64,000 nucleotides of DNA from Sacculina carcini. Its lineage: Eukaryota > Arthropoda > Thecostraca > Sacculinidae. Position 1 is the first letter of the stretch. The number at the start of each line of letters is the position of its first letter. Location of the stretch: contig OU696585.1 in NCBI GenBank assembly GCA_916048095.2, positions 7,620,466 through 7,684,465 on the forward strand, in the 5' to 3' direction. The notes beneath the pieces are model-generated. The model had not been told where the DNA came from, ran no database searches, and saw only the letters and a program-made list of their open reading frames with translations. Shown in pieces: positions 1 through 12,596 of the stretch. The position numbers were made by a program, and so were the translations under genes.

Positions 1-1316
1 ATTGTTCAATTAACTTGTGTTCAACAAGCCTGTTTTAGTGGTAGAGACCGCATTATCATGCCAGTCACATGAGAAATTTTTTTCTCCAAAATAACGATTT
101 TCCAATAAAAACCTAACCAACGATCTTACAAAACAAAATATTTTCAAATTGCAGTATTTATGGTGTCTATACACTCCATAAGATATATACAGTCTGTAAT
201 TATTTCCACAGGGTGGTGGTCTGGCGTTGGTGTCATGTATTGGCCTGATAACCACAGGCCTATATTTCTTCTTGGATGAAGGTGAGCTGATGTCAAAGAG
301 TTACTGTAAGCGCAACATTTGCTGAATACACAAGACATGGTGAACACACATTACAAACGTCATACACAAGTGGACAAGATTTACCAGCTTGACGGGGCGA
401 AACACAATCAACAATGTGTTTTAAATCTAATTTACGGCTGTCATTTCCCATGGTCGTATGCATAAGCTATGAACAATGAAGACTATTAAGAAACATTTGG
501 TACAACAGGCAACAACAAGGTCTAGCATATATTAGATTTTATATATTGCTCCTTAACACAGGTCATGTATAGCATGTAGACGTGTTATCTTGCATTGAAC
601 AACGGGCAATAACAGAGGATATATCTACAAGCTCTCTACAAGGCAGAAGAAAGCCAAGCGATAAGCAGAACAGAGACACACACGTACATGCATTCGTACA
701 CATCTATTTGGATCCAACATTTACAAAATGACAAAAATTGTACAATAGAGCATAAGCCGCAGTGCCTTGATAGCTTGCATTTGAACAAACAATACATTAT
801 GTACATCACAAATAATTCAACACTACAAGTAAAGCATAAAACAACAATTTAAACACAGAAATAACAAAGTGAAAAATGAAACGAAAAAACACGGAACATA
901 TGTACACACAATATAAATTACAGGAAATGTTCACATAAAAACACAGAAGAGAGAAAAAGAAAGAGAAAAAGCTACGCCTCGCCAATCCTCAGCTGCTTCA
1001 TTTGTCACTTGAAATTGCATATTGAAACATCAGTGACAGGATTGCCGTAATGCTGCCGAATCCTAGGAAAGCGAATTTTAAAGGAATGAAGTCGAACAGT
1101 TTTGAAGCTGTAACCCCACGGCGTTATAAATACCAGCTTTGGGACGCGCGTGTATTATCTCCACGTACAACGTAACACAGCGTAACACAGCGGTCCAACT
1201 GTGAATGAACAAAAATATATATACTACATATAAAAAGCGAAATTTATACATAAGCAACGAGTTGTCGGTTTCATTGGTAAAACAAATAAGACCGTAAGAT
1301 CTACTTACAGCTTCTG
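1..1316. other. AT-rich flank, no gene recognised
   Basis: No reading frame here has recognisable protein motifs, and I see no terminal repeats. The sequence is AT-rich with scattered CA-rich stretches. It lies outside the duplicated block and is not repeated elsewhere in the window. Confidence 0.5.
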
Positions 1317-1488
1317 GCGTTTCGTAGGTTCGTAGGTTTGTAGGTTCGTAGGTTTGTAAGTTCGTAGGTTCGTAGGTTTGTAGGTTCGTAGGTTTGTAAG
1401 TTCGTAGGCTTGTAAGTTCGTAGGTTCGTAGGTTTGTAAGATCGTACGTTCGTAAGTTTATAAGTTCGTAGGTTGGTAGGTTAAAAAA
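1317..1488. repeat. Minisatellite of ~8 bp units (GTAGGTTC / GTAAGTTC)
   Basis: About 170 bp is built from degenerate 8-base units such as TTCGTAGG, TTTGTAGG and TTCGTAAG, often in higher-order pairs. It can be read open on the minus strand as a Thr-Tyr-Glu/Leu repeat, but this is a by-product of the repeat and not a gene. Confidence 0.85.
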
Positions 1489-1559
1489 TACTGCTTCGAT
1501 CACTACGCGAACGACTCACGGAATTAATTCAAACATGCACGCAACTCAGACATATCTCA

Positions 1560-1680
<121 letters not shown>

Positions 1681-2574
1681 TTCGCCACACTATCATTGCC
1701 ACACATGGATCGTGTAACACGACCCATGTAGCGTGCACACAGTGTCAACAACGCGCCACGCGTTCGACGGATTGAGCTCCAAAGCAAACAATTGAAATGA
1801 GCAAAGCAAGATACAACACTCATTGTACATATACATCACATATACACATATAATCACATATACACATATAATCACATATACACCGCATATACATCACATC
1901 GGGTGTTACAGAAGGAATATAGAATTTTGAAGTGATTGTGATGTATTTTTTTATTTTTGTAATTTCTAGCAATACGACTATAAAGAGTCAATGGTATATT
2001 TATTTTTTCTTTGTTTAAAACTGAATGATATTAGTTTATAAATTAGTATTTGATCAAAGGTTTAAAGTTTTAGTTCCTTGGATTTATGTGTGACGCTGGC
2101 GTACCTAGAAAGACCAAGAATAATTCTTGAACACAATGTTTGCAATTTGAAAATACGAAGAACATTCTTTTCATAATTCATTCCACAGACCAAATTACAA
2201 TTATTTAGATGCGGTGATATAAGAATACTGATTTAGATGCGGTAATATATTTGTATTCCTTTTGTTTTATGAATCGTTCCACACCACGGTTGGGTTTGAT
2301 AGAATAGAACAGGATATAATGTCTCAAAATGAATGCATGCATAGCACGTTTTTAGTCCAGTGTAGTGTCATATTGGTATGAGCTGAGTGTCGACATGGCT
2401 GAGTTCAGCAGCGGTAAATTGGCTCCGCTGATTGCATAACCACGCGATCTTTGGCCGAACAGCAAATTCATCATCAATGTTTCCACCTTCTTTGTCCGAC
2501 ATTCGCCGAAAGCCGCCGAAAGATAGCGGCGTCGGAAAAAACCGTTTGAATAGCACTTCGCTAGTGCGCACTTC

Positions 2575-3349
2575 GCGGTGCCTGCTTAAACGTCTGTACT
2601 AGACGTTCCGCCTGCCCGTTAGTCGCTGGGTGGTATGGCGCGCCCGTATGTTGAGTGATTCCTCTGCTGCGACACCACTCTTGAAATTATCCGCCAGTGA
2701 ACGTAGCAGCGTTATCCGTCACCACAGTGTGCGGATAACCGAAGTGCGCAAACTCCACCTCCAGTATCTCGGTTGTAGATTTCGTGGACACCGATGATGT
2801 CTGGTGGATGCAACGGTATTTGGAGAATGCATCCACGATCACCAGCCAGGTGGACTCCATGAAGTTAATTGCGTGATCCAAATGTAAGCGGCTCTATGCC
2901 ACTTCAGGCAGCATCCATGGATGAATCGGTTGCTTCGGCGGGCTCCTCTGATATTCCCCACACGAAGAACAGTCGCGACATACTGTCTCAATATCTGAGT
3001 CGATATTCGGCCAGTAGACCGATGAACGTGCCAGTGACTTCATCTTCACCATGCCCAGGTGTCCGATGTGTAGCATCCGTAAGACCTCACGACGCAGTTC
3101 TGTCGGTATGACGATACGCGAGCCATAGAGTAAACATCCATTGGATACCGATAGAAAATCAGACAGTGTCCTGAAACGCCTCATTTCAGTCTCTTCATCC
3201 TTTGGTGACGTCGGCGAGCCTTCCCTGCAGTACAACATGACCGGACCAATGACTTTAGCTCGGCCCGACGACTTTTGTACCGTCGTCGCGTTGACTGCCT
3301 TCAACTGATCATTGACGAATTTAATGGCGCGCACTGTGTCAGAGTCCAT
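2575..3349 (-). pseudogene. Integrase of gypsy relic A
   Basis: The segment at 2894-3349 contains the H2C2 zinc-binding region (HIGHLGMVKMKSLARSSVYW followed by CRDCSSCGEYQ). A frame change leads to 2687-2881 with the integrase core strand WLVIVDAFSKY (first Asp) and TVVTDNAATF (second Asp). A further frame, to about 2575, contains NGQAERLVQTFKQ with the catalytic Glu. All three catalytic residues are therefore still encoded, but in three different frames. Confidence 0.8.
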
Positions 3350-3534
3350 GACGTCTTCCTCCGCATAAAATCAGACGTCGTGACCGACTGGAAAGCGGCT
3401 CAACGCGTCAGCGTTACCGTGCTCAGCCGTCCTCCTGCACTCGATTGCGTAATCGTATTGATTGAGCTGTAATGCCCAACGAGCCAATCTGCTGGCAGTC
3501 AGTGCCGGTGTAGCCTTGGCTGGTCCGAAAATGT

Positions 3535-3993
3535 TCAGTAATTGCTTGTGGTCCGTAACCAGAATAAACGTCGTCCATACAGGTGTTGATGAAACCGATG
3601 CAGTGCAAAAATGATGGCTAACGCATCTCGCTGTATCTGGCTGTAACGGCGTTGGGTTGGAGTAAGAGTCTTTGACGAAATCATGATAGACCGCTCACTG
3701 CCGTCAGGAAATCGATGAAACAATACCGCGCCAACTCCTACCTCCGAAGCATCACATGACATACCTACTGGCAAAGTAGTGTCGAAGTGAGCCACCAAAA
3801 CATCAGCCGTAAGCATGTTCATCAGACGATGAAAAGCGTCTTGAGCTGCAGTTGACCAAGACCACTCAACTCCTTTCTTGCATAGTCTATGCAGAGGCTC
3901 AGCGACCGTAGACAGATTGGGCAGAAACTTGCCGTAAAATCGCACTGACCCGAGAAAAGATTTTATCTTGCTAACGTCTGTTGGTGCCGGCAT
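3535..3993 (-). pseudogene. RNase H region of gypsy relic A
   Basis: Conserved connection and RNase H sequence is visible: KIKSFLGSVRFYGKFLPNLS, then SCDASEVGVGAVLFH (first catalytic Asp) and RRYSQIQRDALAIIFAL. The frame then shifts before the expected TDHKPL motif. Compared with copy B, copy A has a short extra stretch near 4070 (ACTTGGC) that changes frame just upstream of this segment. Confidence 0.8.
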
Positions 3994-4111
3994 GTTGATA
4001 ACGTCGTCAACTTTCTTCCCTTTACGGACTCCTCTAGAAAACAGGACGTGTCCCAGATATTCGACACTTGGCTCGGCAAACCGGCATTTCTGCAGTGGTC
4101 TGTTGGTCAGG

Positions 4112-5010
4112 TCAGTTGTCAGTGGGTTTAGTGCGATGAATTTTTGTCATGATACGGGGAGCGGAACATAATCCAAATCCTAATCTCGTCAGGAAATAAG
4201 TAACACCCTTATACTTTACCACTTGATATTTCCACTGTCGACGAGATACCCAAATCTGCAGGTAAGCGGATTTCAAGTCTACAAGTGCTGCACTATCCCC
4301 GACCCGTCTCCAATTTCTGATCTTCTCCGAGCACACATCAATAAACTCATCACCGGTATGACAGCTGACAAATTTGTTTAGCTCTCTAAAGTCTATAACC
4401 GGTCGGACCTTGTTTTTCGTAGCTTGTTTCACTGCTAGCAATGGCAAAATGCCTTTGTCTTTATTTGTGTCGCATGGAACTAAAATTTCATCGTCAATCC
4501 ATCTGCGTACCTCTGTATGAAAATCCTCTTGAATATCGTCGGTAACCGTTCTTTTGTACAACTCAACCGATTTTGTCAGGATAGGATCATCTCCCTTCAA
4601 ATGCCATTCAACTTCAAATGATTGTCCGTCGAAACTCGCTGAAAAATCAGTATCGTTAATATGGCAGCGAAGTGGTCCCGTCGGCATTGAAACTTCGTCA
4701 CTATTTTTGCTTGTGTCTCCGCAAACCGACCCAGCATACTCACATGGCGATACATGTTGTCTGTCGGCCAACGGACCAAATATGACTCCATCTTTCCCTA
4801 TAGTCACATATTTGAAAGCTCTCATCAAGTTCATTCCCAAAATCACATCAAAATATAAAACAATATCTCGGAGAACAAATGCTTGCGAACAAACTTTCAT
4901 ATCGCTCACAACAATTTCAACATTGCACGAGCCTCTACAAAGACAATAGTGGTGGTAGTCTCTCTGAGACAATAGTGGTTGAACACCCTGAGTCCAGCAA
5001 CGCCTTCACT
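4112..5010 (-). pseudogene. Protease and N-terminal reverse transcriptase of gypsy relic A
   Basis: The first segment has the aspartic protease active-site motif LLDSGCSTTIVS (about 4980-4999). After a frameshift, the next frame (4112-4972) gives the rest of the protease, with FDVILGMNLM typical of the region after the active site. It then runs into an RT with RPVIDFRELNKFV and ALVDLKSAYLQIWV, the latter holding the first catalytic Asp of motif A. It ends after LGFGLCSAPRIMTKI. The segment that should carry the YxDD catalytic motif is absent: the DNA jumps almost directly to the end of the RT. The protein can no longer be a working polymerase. Confidence 0.85.
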
Positions 5011-5337
5011 TTCCTTCCTGACGACACTATGTCCACGACAGGGAGTGAAGAAAATATCGCCGACTCGCCGCGCTTGTGTGCCTGGATGAGCGCTATACAA
5101 ATATATGAATGAATGCATTAATTAATGCAATTCACTAACAAATTGCTGCTTATCAAGCATTATTTTTTATAACGATTACTCTGATATTACGACTAATGGT
5201 TAATTTTTCATGTGAAATACAATAAAATGTAACATATAGTGTATAATGTAACATATAATGTAACACAATAAAATGTACATGATATTTAAGTGTGATATTA
5301 TATGTAAAATCAATAACATACATTGTGATTGTAGCTG

Positions 5338-5468
5338 GGACAATTCTGATTTCAGTTGGGACAATTATGATTTCAGTTAGGACAATTTTGATTTCAGTTA
5401 GGACAACTTTGATTTCAATTAGGACAATTTTGATTTCAGTTGGGACAACTTTGATTTCAGTTGGGACA
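5338..5468. repeat. 21-bp minisatellite, 6 units (copy A)
   Basis: Six tandem 21-bp units of the form GGGACAATTTTGATTTCAGTT. The homologous array in copy B (39752-39930) has eight units, so unit number changed after duplication. Open frames on both strands are repeat by-products. Confidence 0.9.
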
Positions 5469-6539
5469 AATGATATTGTAAAAGGTATAGATTGGTTCAC
5501 AGTGTCATAGTCACAGTATGGTGCGCGCTTAAAATACCAATTAATACTTATCATAATAAATAATTTCAGCAATAAGTGCAGGGTGTATCAAAGGTATAGT
5601 TCATCACATATCTATTGATGCTATCTTGTTTGTGTTAATTATGATGTATTATCAGGAAATTCCTGAAACTGTGTTCCGGAGTGCAAAAAAATGACGACCG
5701 ATAGTCTAAATTCAGCATGTTCTCATTCCCAGAAAAGCAAGAATTACTGTATAGCGTGTATGGAAATATCCAAACACACCGGAGCATCTTCAATCATATT
5801 AACATCATAGAGATTGTGCGAATCACGATTAAATCAGGAATTGTTTCAAATTGTTTGTGTTTTTATGGAGAATAGACACAAAATCCAGTGTGCTAATGCT
5901 TGAATTTATTGTTCATCGTGCGGTTTGTCGCTCAGAGCTGTTCGTCCCTCGAGTATTGAAGGACAAAATGTTTTGTTAAGTATATATTAAGTAAGTATAG
6001 TAATGTTAAGTAATTTTGAGGCGGTGATTTTTTAGTGATTTTGTGGCTTTAAGATCATTGGGTGCAAAAATAATCCTGGTTTCTCTGAAGATACTGCTCA
6101 TTTTAATTAAATAATTTTGCGTTGGTGGACTATTTGTAATGTTATGACACCGTACGAAGACTCCATGTTGAGATTTGCTTATTCTCATCCGTTGACTGAT
6201 GCAGCTATGGATGCCAGGCATTTGTTTTTGGAATATGGTCGGTTTGACTAGAGACCTTTTGGCTGTGTATCACACATCACGTATCACACAACATATGCGC
6301 TCTGTGAGATCACGAAGTATTGTGCCAATGAGCTGGGATTGTCGTGCATTATCACATCGAATAATATTTATTTATGTTGATTTCATCAGGCAATATTGAT
6401 TTCATCACTTCAGACAATATTGATTTGAAATATTTATCGTGTTCCGCGGAATACTTTCTTTATATTTTTTAAGATGTTGCTGAACGTCTCATCTTTCGTA
6501 TATGTGACGCTGATATTTCACATTCTCATCATCCAGTGA

Positions 6540-7290
6540 TCGTGTATGTTGCAGGTTATTGTTGTTATTATTGGTATTCTCAAAAACAGGATTGTGATTC
6601 ATGTAAAAACATTTTGGCTGTGCGAAGTGAAACCATATCATCCGAACATTTTTCATATTTGAGAGAAATTGGTCGCCGAAGTCTGTTATATTCTAGTGAT
6701 GTTGATTGTAGTTCAGTGTATTGAAGAAAGGCAGATAAAGAGAAGAAACACAATAAGGATATGCGCAATATACACAACACCAAACACAATGACGCTACAC
6801 CACGACAACCCTCAACGCAACACCGTCACTCGCCCACTGCCCGACACATGTGACGCGATACTCGGGCGCGAGACTTGAAACATGAGACGCGTCATATACA
6901 CGCGCTCACACACAATAACATCCTCCCCTAAAAACGCTCTCGCTCTGCTATCTGCAAACGCTTCGATGAAAGTCAAACTCACACCACATTGATAATATTG
7001 TTTTGCTTTGGTTTTAACTGCGCAGAAGTATATTAAGTATGATAAATTGAGTATTGTTGGAAACCAGCGTGCAATAGATAGGTTTCATGAACTAGAAAAA
7101 CTAAGTGATTGCGGTGTTATGCTTGACTTCTTGTACTGTTCTCAACATCGTAATTTACAAAAAGTGTGTGCACCGCTGTAAATGTTCTTCTGAACAATAA
7201 TTGTTGTGACAGAAATTCATCCACGATTAATTAGAAAAAAATTTGAAGCGAAAACGTTCCACATTGTCTCGTGTGTAGTGGTTGCATGTT
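6540..7290 (+). pseudogene. P-element/THAP9-like transposase relic (copy A)
   Basis: A rightward frame at about 6536-6721 gives VAGYCCYYWYSQKQDCDSC, resembling the Y-x-A-G-Y ... C-x-x-C motif near the C terminus of P-element and THAP9-type transposases. Further right (about 7025-7200) a frame following AACTGCGCAG gives a 56-codon stretch ending HRNLQKVCAPL, a stop, and then after a frame change RLIRKKFEAKTFHIV, similar to the family's basic C-terminal end. I see no THAP domain, no terminal repeats and several stops. The assignment rests on short motifs only. The homologous relic in copy B is split by a LINE. Confidence 0.45.
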
Positions 7291-7612
7291 TGTGTTGTGA
7301 CTTTATATGCCTGTGTGGTTTTATAATATACTCAGTTATTCCATTTGATACAGTTATTGTATTTGAAGCTTTGTATGTTGGGCACATGATTTTTCAAGTC
7401 AGTTGAACCGGACTGCCAGTCAAATACCCGCATTAACACATAACAACGCGTATCGCCCGTACGAGTGATTGGACCGCCATCGATGACGTCATACTTTCGT
7501 GAAACGGCCTGTATCTAGGTGGCGTTGCTAGGGTGTGTCAAACACCTGAGCAAGGCACGCACAATACACGCACACTCACTTGCATATACACATATATGTA
7601 TATGCATTACAG

Positions 7613-10608
7613 GTCCAGTGGTCGCCATACTCAGGAAGGGGGGTATTGTACCTGGTATCATTCGAGCAGCGGCGTATGATCAATTGGAGGTGATGTGTCT
7701 CTGGCTCCAGTGTTGTTATGTCACTTTTATCTTATTTTCTCCTATCTTAATTGTGTTGGATTTTCTCTACTATCTCGCTCTGTCTGTTAGGTTTGTTCGT
7801 TCTTGTATGCACAATTTTCCAGTACGTTTTGCACGAGGCTCGTAGGCAACTAAACCTCCATTTTTTCTCAATACAATTTCATCTCATCATCTTTGCAATC
7901 ATTACATGCCACCTGCAAAGCTTGCACACTTACCCTCACTTAATAGCCGTTTTTAGCTGACACCGAGTTTTTGTCCGAGTCACGTGCAATTGCAACTGTT
8001 CCGCCTTGTTCTCACGTGCAGTTATTTTGCTTAATGCACGCCCAACATTGTGTTAATGCACCCCTCCCACGTGGAGGTTGAATGGTGCATGACCTTGAAA
8101 CTAGCAGTATTTTTCCAGTGTGCTTTTGATTGCTGTTTTGTTCTGAATGTTTCTCAACGTGGGCCATATTGCCTCTCAGGGACCATGGGATTTTATGAGG
8201 GGTGAATTGGGAGCAAATTTTTAAAAACGGGGACCAGTGTATTTTAATATTATTGTATGTTGATCATTTGAAGCAGTTTTCTCGAAAATGCTAGAAAATC
8301 TCATTGAGTTTCAATTTTAATAACATTGTCTTAAATTGATATTCCGAGTACCAGATTTTCTACTATATTCACTCTTCTGATGGTATTAAAATGAATAAAA
8401 ATGGGTTTGAAGAGTGAAGAGGAGAAGGTTGGTTGATTTCTGGGAGGTCACAAGGATTGGCATTGTATTGTAGAGCTGCATGGCAAGAAAACGGTGGAAA
8501 ATATCTGGCCTGGATTACACTGTAGACTTATTGTGTGGTGTTGTGACGCACAGGTGGCATACAAGAACGAAGACAAGATTCTACCTGTTTATCTCGGCAA
8601 TGTACTAGAACTTCGTCAAGTAATCTCGGAGCCTGATGTGTCTTGGACCGCGAAGCCAAATGCAAATTACACTCTAGTGATGATTGGTGAGTCACTCTTG
8701 TTACTACATATTGTTACTCTCACACTCTCATTATCAACCATTCATTTACTGATACTGTAGATCTCGGCCATTAAGCCCATATTTCAATCCAAAATTCTAC
8801 TGCATGTTTTCCATGGTGGGTTTAATGAGCAGAGCTATTTCAGGGTCGACAAAATTCAGTCTGCCAAAGTTGTATTCATCCAAAAATAACATTTCAAAAA
8901 TACTACCGGAGAAAGTTCAAATTTTGGGTTGGCTTATTGGACCTAGTACTACTGAACACCTAGTATTTCAGGCTTGAAAAGCGGTTGGGCTTAATGGCCG
9001 GGAACTGCAGTACACACTCTATCACTCTCTCTTTCTCCCACTCTCTCTCTCTGATCGTCACGCTTTGTGTCAAACGAGAAATTATTGCTTCTAAAATTAT
9101 TGCTTCTGTTAAATTTGTAAAATTCAATCAGTTTCCGATTTTCAACTCGTTCATTTCCACGTATAAATCATAATCAAATCTCCCCTAACCCTACTATTTT
9201 CTAGCAATGTCAAACCCAGCTTTTTCAGTCTGTCCAAATATGTCAACTGTTTGATGCTTCCTAATATTTTGTGTCTAATTTCTGTACTTTCTCCAATTTC
9301 TTAACATGCGTGTGTATGTGTGTGTGTTGTGTGTGTGTTGTGTGTGTGTGTGTGTGTGTATGCGTCATACCCGTGTTATGTGTGCAAGCAGGCTCTGATC
9401 CCTCAGATCCCTCGGGGGAGCAGTGGTTGCACTGGTTTGTGGTGAACATCCCCGGCAGTGATGTCTCCTCAGGTGATCCTGTCGGGGATTATACGTCTCC
9501 TTCACCGGGTCATCCACCTGGACAGCGCAGGCTAGTCATCTCGTGCCGTCCAATTAGACAATTACGACGACACAGCGCTGATTGAGTGTGTGCAATACAT
9601 ATGGTGCAATTAAACTGGTGAATCACGCTACTGTGTCTTGTATATGTCTGTGTGTGTGTGTGTTTGCAGGTTTTTGTTTCTTTTGTACCAACAGCCCGAA
9701 AGTCTTGACTATGAATCCATCAAAAAACAGGTGATGTCTTGCAGAGTGACTCACTGTCACTCACACTGTAACTGTATACTGTAGAACAGTGCCTACTAAG
9801 TTTTTCTGACAGCAACCTAAATCTTGCACATCACGACTCAAGCCTACATATATATATACAAATTGTCTATAAAACTATTTTCACTTTAGAACAGGGCGTT
9901 ATATGGTGATAGATATATAGTGTCTTATATATGGGATAGATATATAGTGTCTTATATATGGGATTGTTATATAGTGTCTTATATATGGGATAGATATATA
10001 GTGTCTTATATATGGGATTGTTATATAGTGTCTTATATATGGGATAGATATATAGTGTCTTATATATGGGACTAATTCTTTTAGGACTAGTATTTACTTT
10101 TACCATAACTTTTGCCCAAAATTGAAGGTGTATTTTTTACACGTTTTTTTGACAGCCATTGTCATAATAAATGCAATTTCATTTGATCTTGTCTTATTTG
10201 GCTGAAGTTCTCTTAAGATCTTGTATCAAGTTGGCTGAAGCTAGGACTCCGTGGTGTAGTTGTTAGTCTGGGGAGGTGGCCCTCTCTAATACGTCTTACG
10301 TCCTTGTGGCGTCATAGCGTGGAGAGGGTCGGTTCTGCGGTGGCAGCGAGCTGCACGGGACACACCTGTGTGTGTTCATAAGCTTCGACTTCTTCCCGTG
10401 TAGCAGCTGTCAGTTATTTGGGCGTGATGATCCTTTTATGCTCGTTCATGCTTGATGATGGAAATCATGTTGCACTTGCAACATGCTCGTGTTTTGATAT
10501 CAGGGCTATGCTCGCCGCATATCGAGCGTATCATCATTCGCCGATAAGTACAAGGTCGGTGAGCTAAAGGCCGTCAACTTCTTTCTTACTGAGGGATACC
10601 ACAACTGA
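7613..10608 (+). CDS. Phosphatidylethanolamine-binding protein (PEBP) gene, copy A, five exons, 5' end not found
   Basis: Five exons read rightward: 7613-7689, 8554-8686, 9392-9530, 9670-9730 and 10504-10608 (TGA). Splice phases agree at every junction. Acceptors are AG; donors are GT except after exon 3 (AG|GCTAGT, a GC-AG intron). The product follows the PEBP fold order: GGIVPGIIRAAAYDQLE, VAYK...EPDVSW...YTLVM, then WLHWFVVNIPGSDVSSG, FLFLLYQQPESLDY, and a C-terminal FADKYKVGELKAVNFF. PEBPs are small cytosolic or secreted ligand- and kinase-binding proteins of about 180-200 residues; about 170 are present here. The usual DPDAPxR loop reads GSDPSDPSGEQ and the usual GxHRY reads GQRRF, so the anion pocket is altered. 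A first exon, possibly with a signal peptide, must lie upstream; I could not place it. Homologous to the gene at 43517-46735. Confidence 0.85.
9903..10072. repeat. 28-bp minisatellite, ~6 units (copy A)
   Basis: Alternating units of GATAGATATATAGTGTC/TTATATATGGG and GATTGTTATATAGTGTC/TTATATATGGG lie in the last intron of PEBP gene A. Copy B has about four units (46096-46206). Confidence 0.9.
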
Positions 10609-10659
10609 GTGCGCACACATTGTACCAGCAGCGCACCGATCAGTTACTGTTTCTCAGCG

Positions 10660-10802
<143 letters not shown>

Positions 10803-10943
10803 AGCAGCGTGTTTATCCACCAATTTGGCAATACATTTCAGCATAATTGTTGTTTATTATTCAACCAGCCCAGCATCAGTTGAAACAGTTCCCATACTCC
10901 CCTACGTTTAATCACAACGTATTCGAGAATCTGCTACCATCAA

Positions 10944-11140
10944 CAGTGGCGGATTCAGAGGGAAATTTTGGGGGGCTGAATCTTGGGGGTGATCAGTCAT
11001 GTACATCACTATGCAACGTCTTTGCGATGCAAATTCAAAAGAAAAAAATTGACATCTTAGTAAACCTCTTGGTTATGAGGAGTTGATGGAAACATTTTTG
11101 GGGACTTTATTCCCCTGAGCCCCCTCTGGTTCCGCCACTG
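10944..11140. mobile_element. ~197-bp MITE with CAGTGGCGGA ends (copy A)
   Basis: The ends CAGTGGCGGATTCAGAGG and CCTCTGGTTCCGCCACTG are inverted repeats of each other. The interior has no coding capacity. The short CAG...CTG ends suggest an hAT-type MITE, but the flanking 8 bp do not match clearly. Same element in copy B at 46997-47193. Confidence 0.65.
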
Positions 11141-11560
11141 TCCATACACAATTCATGTGTCTCGTGTGAAGGTCATGACTTGGGACCTTTTCAATGATAT
11201 ATACACACATTTACGCACACACACACACACGTGAATTGTGCAGTGTTATTGTGCAGTATTCTTCATTATTGTGCAGTAGTGTTGTGTGTTATGTGTGTCA
11301 CTGAATTGTGTAGTTGAATTGTGTATTGTTGTGTGTAATGTGTGTATGGACAATGTGTATTGTTGTGTGTTGTGTAAAGCACGAAGCTAATTTTTCTACG
11401 AAGTTTATGGTGTCTGTATGAATACGGTTATAATAAGTTCAGTTATTAGTTAATCCTGATACGTTCACAAATAGGTTTAATAAACTGCAAATTATATATC
11501 TCGGTATTTTTTTCATAATCCTAATTTCATCTGGGACCGCCTAATTCGTTTTGCCTAAAG

Positions 11561-11846
11561 CAGGGGTTCCCAACCTATTTCGCTCCGCGACCCTCAGGAC
11601 AGATCCGGAGGGCTCCATAACCCCCCAGTAAAATATTAAATAAGTTAGAAAAACATCTTTATACTGAATTATTATCGCATTCCACATTTTAATGCCATCG
11701 TTATTTAATTTATTCGAAAATACGAAGAAAAAACATAATGTGTTCATAACATGGAATTTTGTGCAAATTTTGAAGAATGCAATTTTTTCAGGCGGCTCTC
11801 ACGACCTCCTGAAGTGGCCTCGCGACCCACCGCTTGGGAATGTCTC
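11561..11846. mobile_element. hAT-like MITE with CAGGGGTTCCCAAC end (copy A)
   Basis: The left end CAGGGGTTCCCAACC is a common hAT terminal sequence, and the right end has a degraded complement (GCTTGGGAA). Flanks GCCTAAAG and GCCTAGGG could be a decayed 8-bp target duplication. No coding content. Same in copy B at 47614-47899. Confidence 0.5.
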
Positions 11847-12215
11847 GCCTAGGGTCTCCAGTTATCTAACACCGGTCCTGTGTATAATCAACGATAAGCG
11901 TTTCTTGCCAGAGGATGCATATGCACACACACACGCTTCTTCACAATGTGCCTGACAAGCACGGGGTGTCAACCACACGGAACAAACAATTATTCTTGGT
12001 AGAGCCGAAGCTTATGAACACACAGGTGTGCCCCGTGCAGCTCGCTGCCACCGCAGAATCGACCCCCGCCACGCTATGGCGCCACAAGGACGGAAGACGT
12101 ATTAGAGAGGGTCACCTGCCCAGAATGCATGACACAACACATGACTGATATCTGGTACCATCATTTACTGCTGGGTGAAGAGGGACTGTTGGATTATAGA
12201 ATTTGCCCAGGAAAT

Positions 12216-12284
12216 TCTGCTCCGCCGGGTTTTGAATCACGGACCTCCGCTCTTGAGGTAGGTGTGCTACCACTACACCAACGT
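12216..12284 (-). repeat. tRNA-derived SINE head (copy A)
   Basis: Minus strand: TTGGTGTAGTGGTAGCAC is a good pol III box A and GTGATTCAAAACCC a decayed box B about 40 nt on. In copy B the box B is intact (GATTCGAGTCCC). The cloverleaf does not close well, so this is a SINE head rather than a functional tRNA gene. Confidence 0.6.
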
Positions 12285-12596
12285 CTCTCCTTCTCTACGC
12301 GAGCTGGTGATGCGTGTATGTGACAATGTGCACCTCATTGAGCGCGATACTGCTGTTGCCACTCACAAATCACGCACTTGCCTGCACATTCTGACATGTG
12401 CGAAAAACACAAGTTTAGCTGACTGAAATATCAATAGTGGTGGTGCAATCATCATAAAGTGTATACTAAATCAGGTAATCAACGGATAAAAAGCACGTTT
12501 TTCAGTGATTGTAATTGATTATTAGCAGAAATACAGTTTCAGTACTAGCATTTCATAGCAGTTCCATAGCAGTTTCATAGCAGTTTCAGTTTCAGT

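Larger units (their letters stand above)
2440..5010 (-). mobile_element. Ty3/gypsy-like retrotransposon relic (copy A)
   Basis: Reading leftward on the minus strand, the order is aspartic protease (DSG at about 4991-4999), reverse transcriptase, RNase H, H2C2 zinc finger, then integrase core, which is the Ty3/gypsy order. No LTRs were found. The frame is broken several times and the centre of the RT is deleted. The same relic, with the same deletion, sits at about 36900-39470 in copy B, so it died before the duplication. Confidence 0.85.

Noticed and set aside
5153-5572. Ile/Glu/Val/Pro repeat protein
   Set aside because: It is the 21-bp minisatellite read in frame; unit number differs between duplicates.
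9892-10106. Tyr/Pro repeat protein in PEBP intron
   Set aside because: Direct product of the 28-bp minisatellite on the minus strand.
11692-11955. Small rightward gene overlapping the CAGGGG MITE
   Set aside because: The frame lies within a MITE and repeat DNA and is kept in both duplicates only because the DNA is nearly identical.
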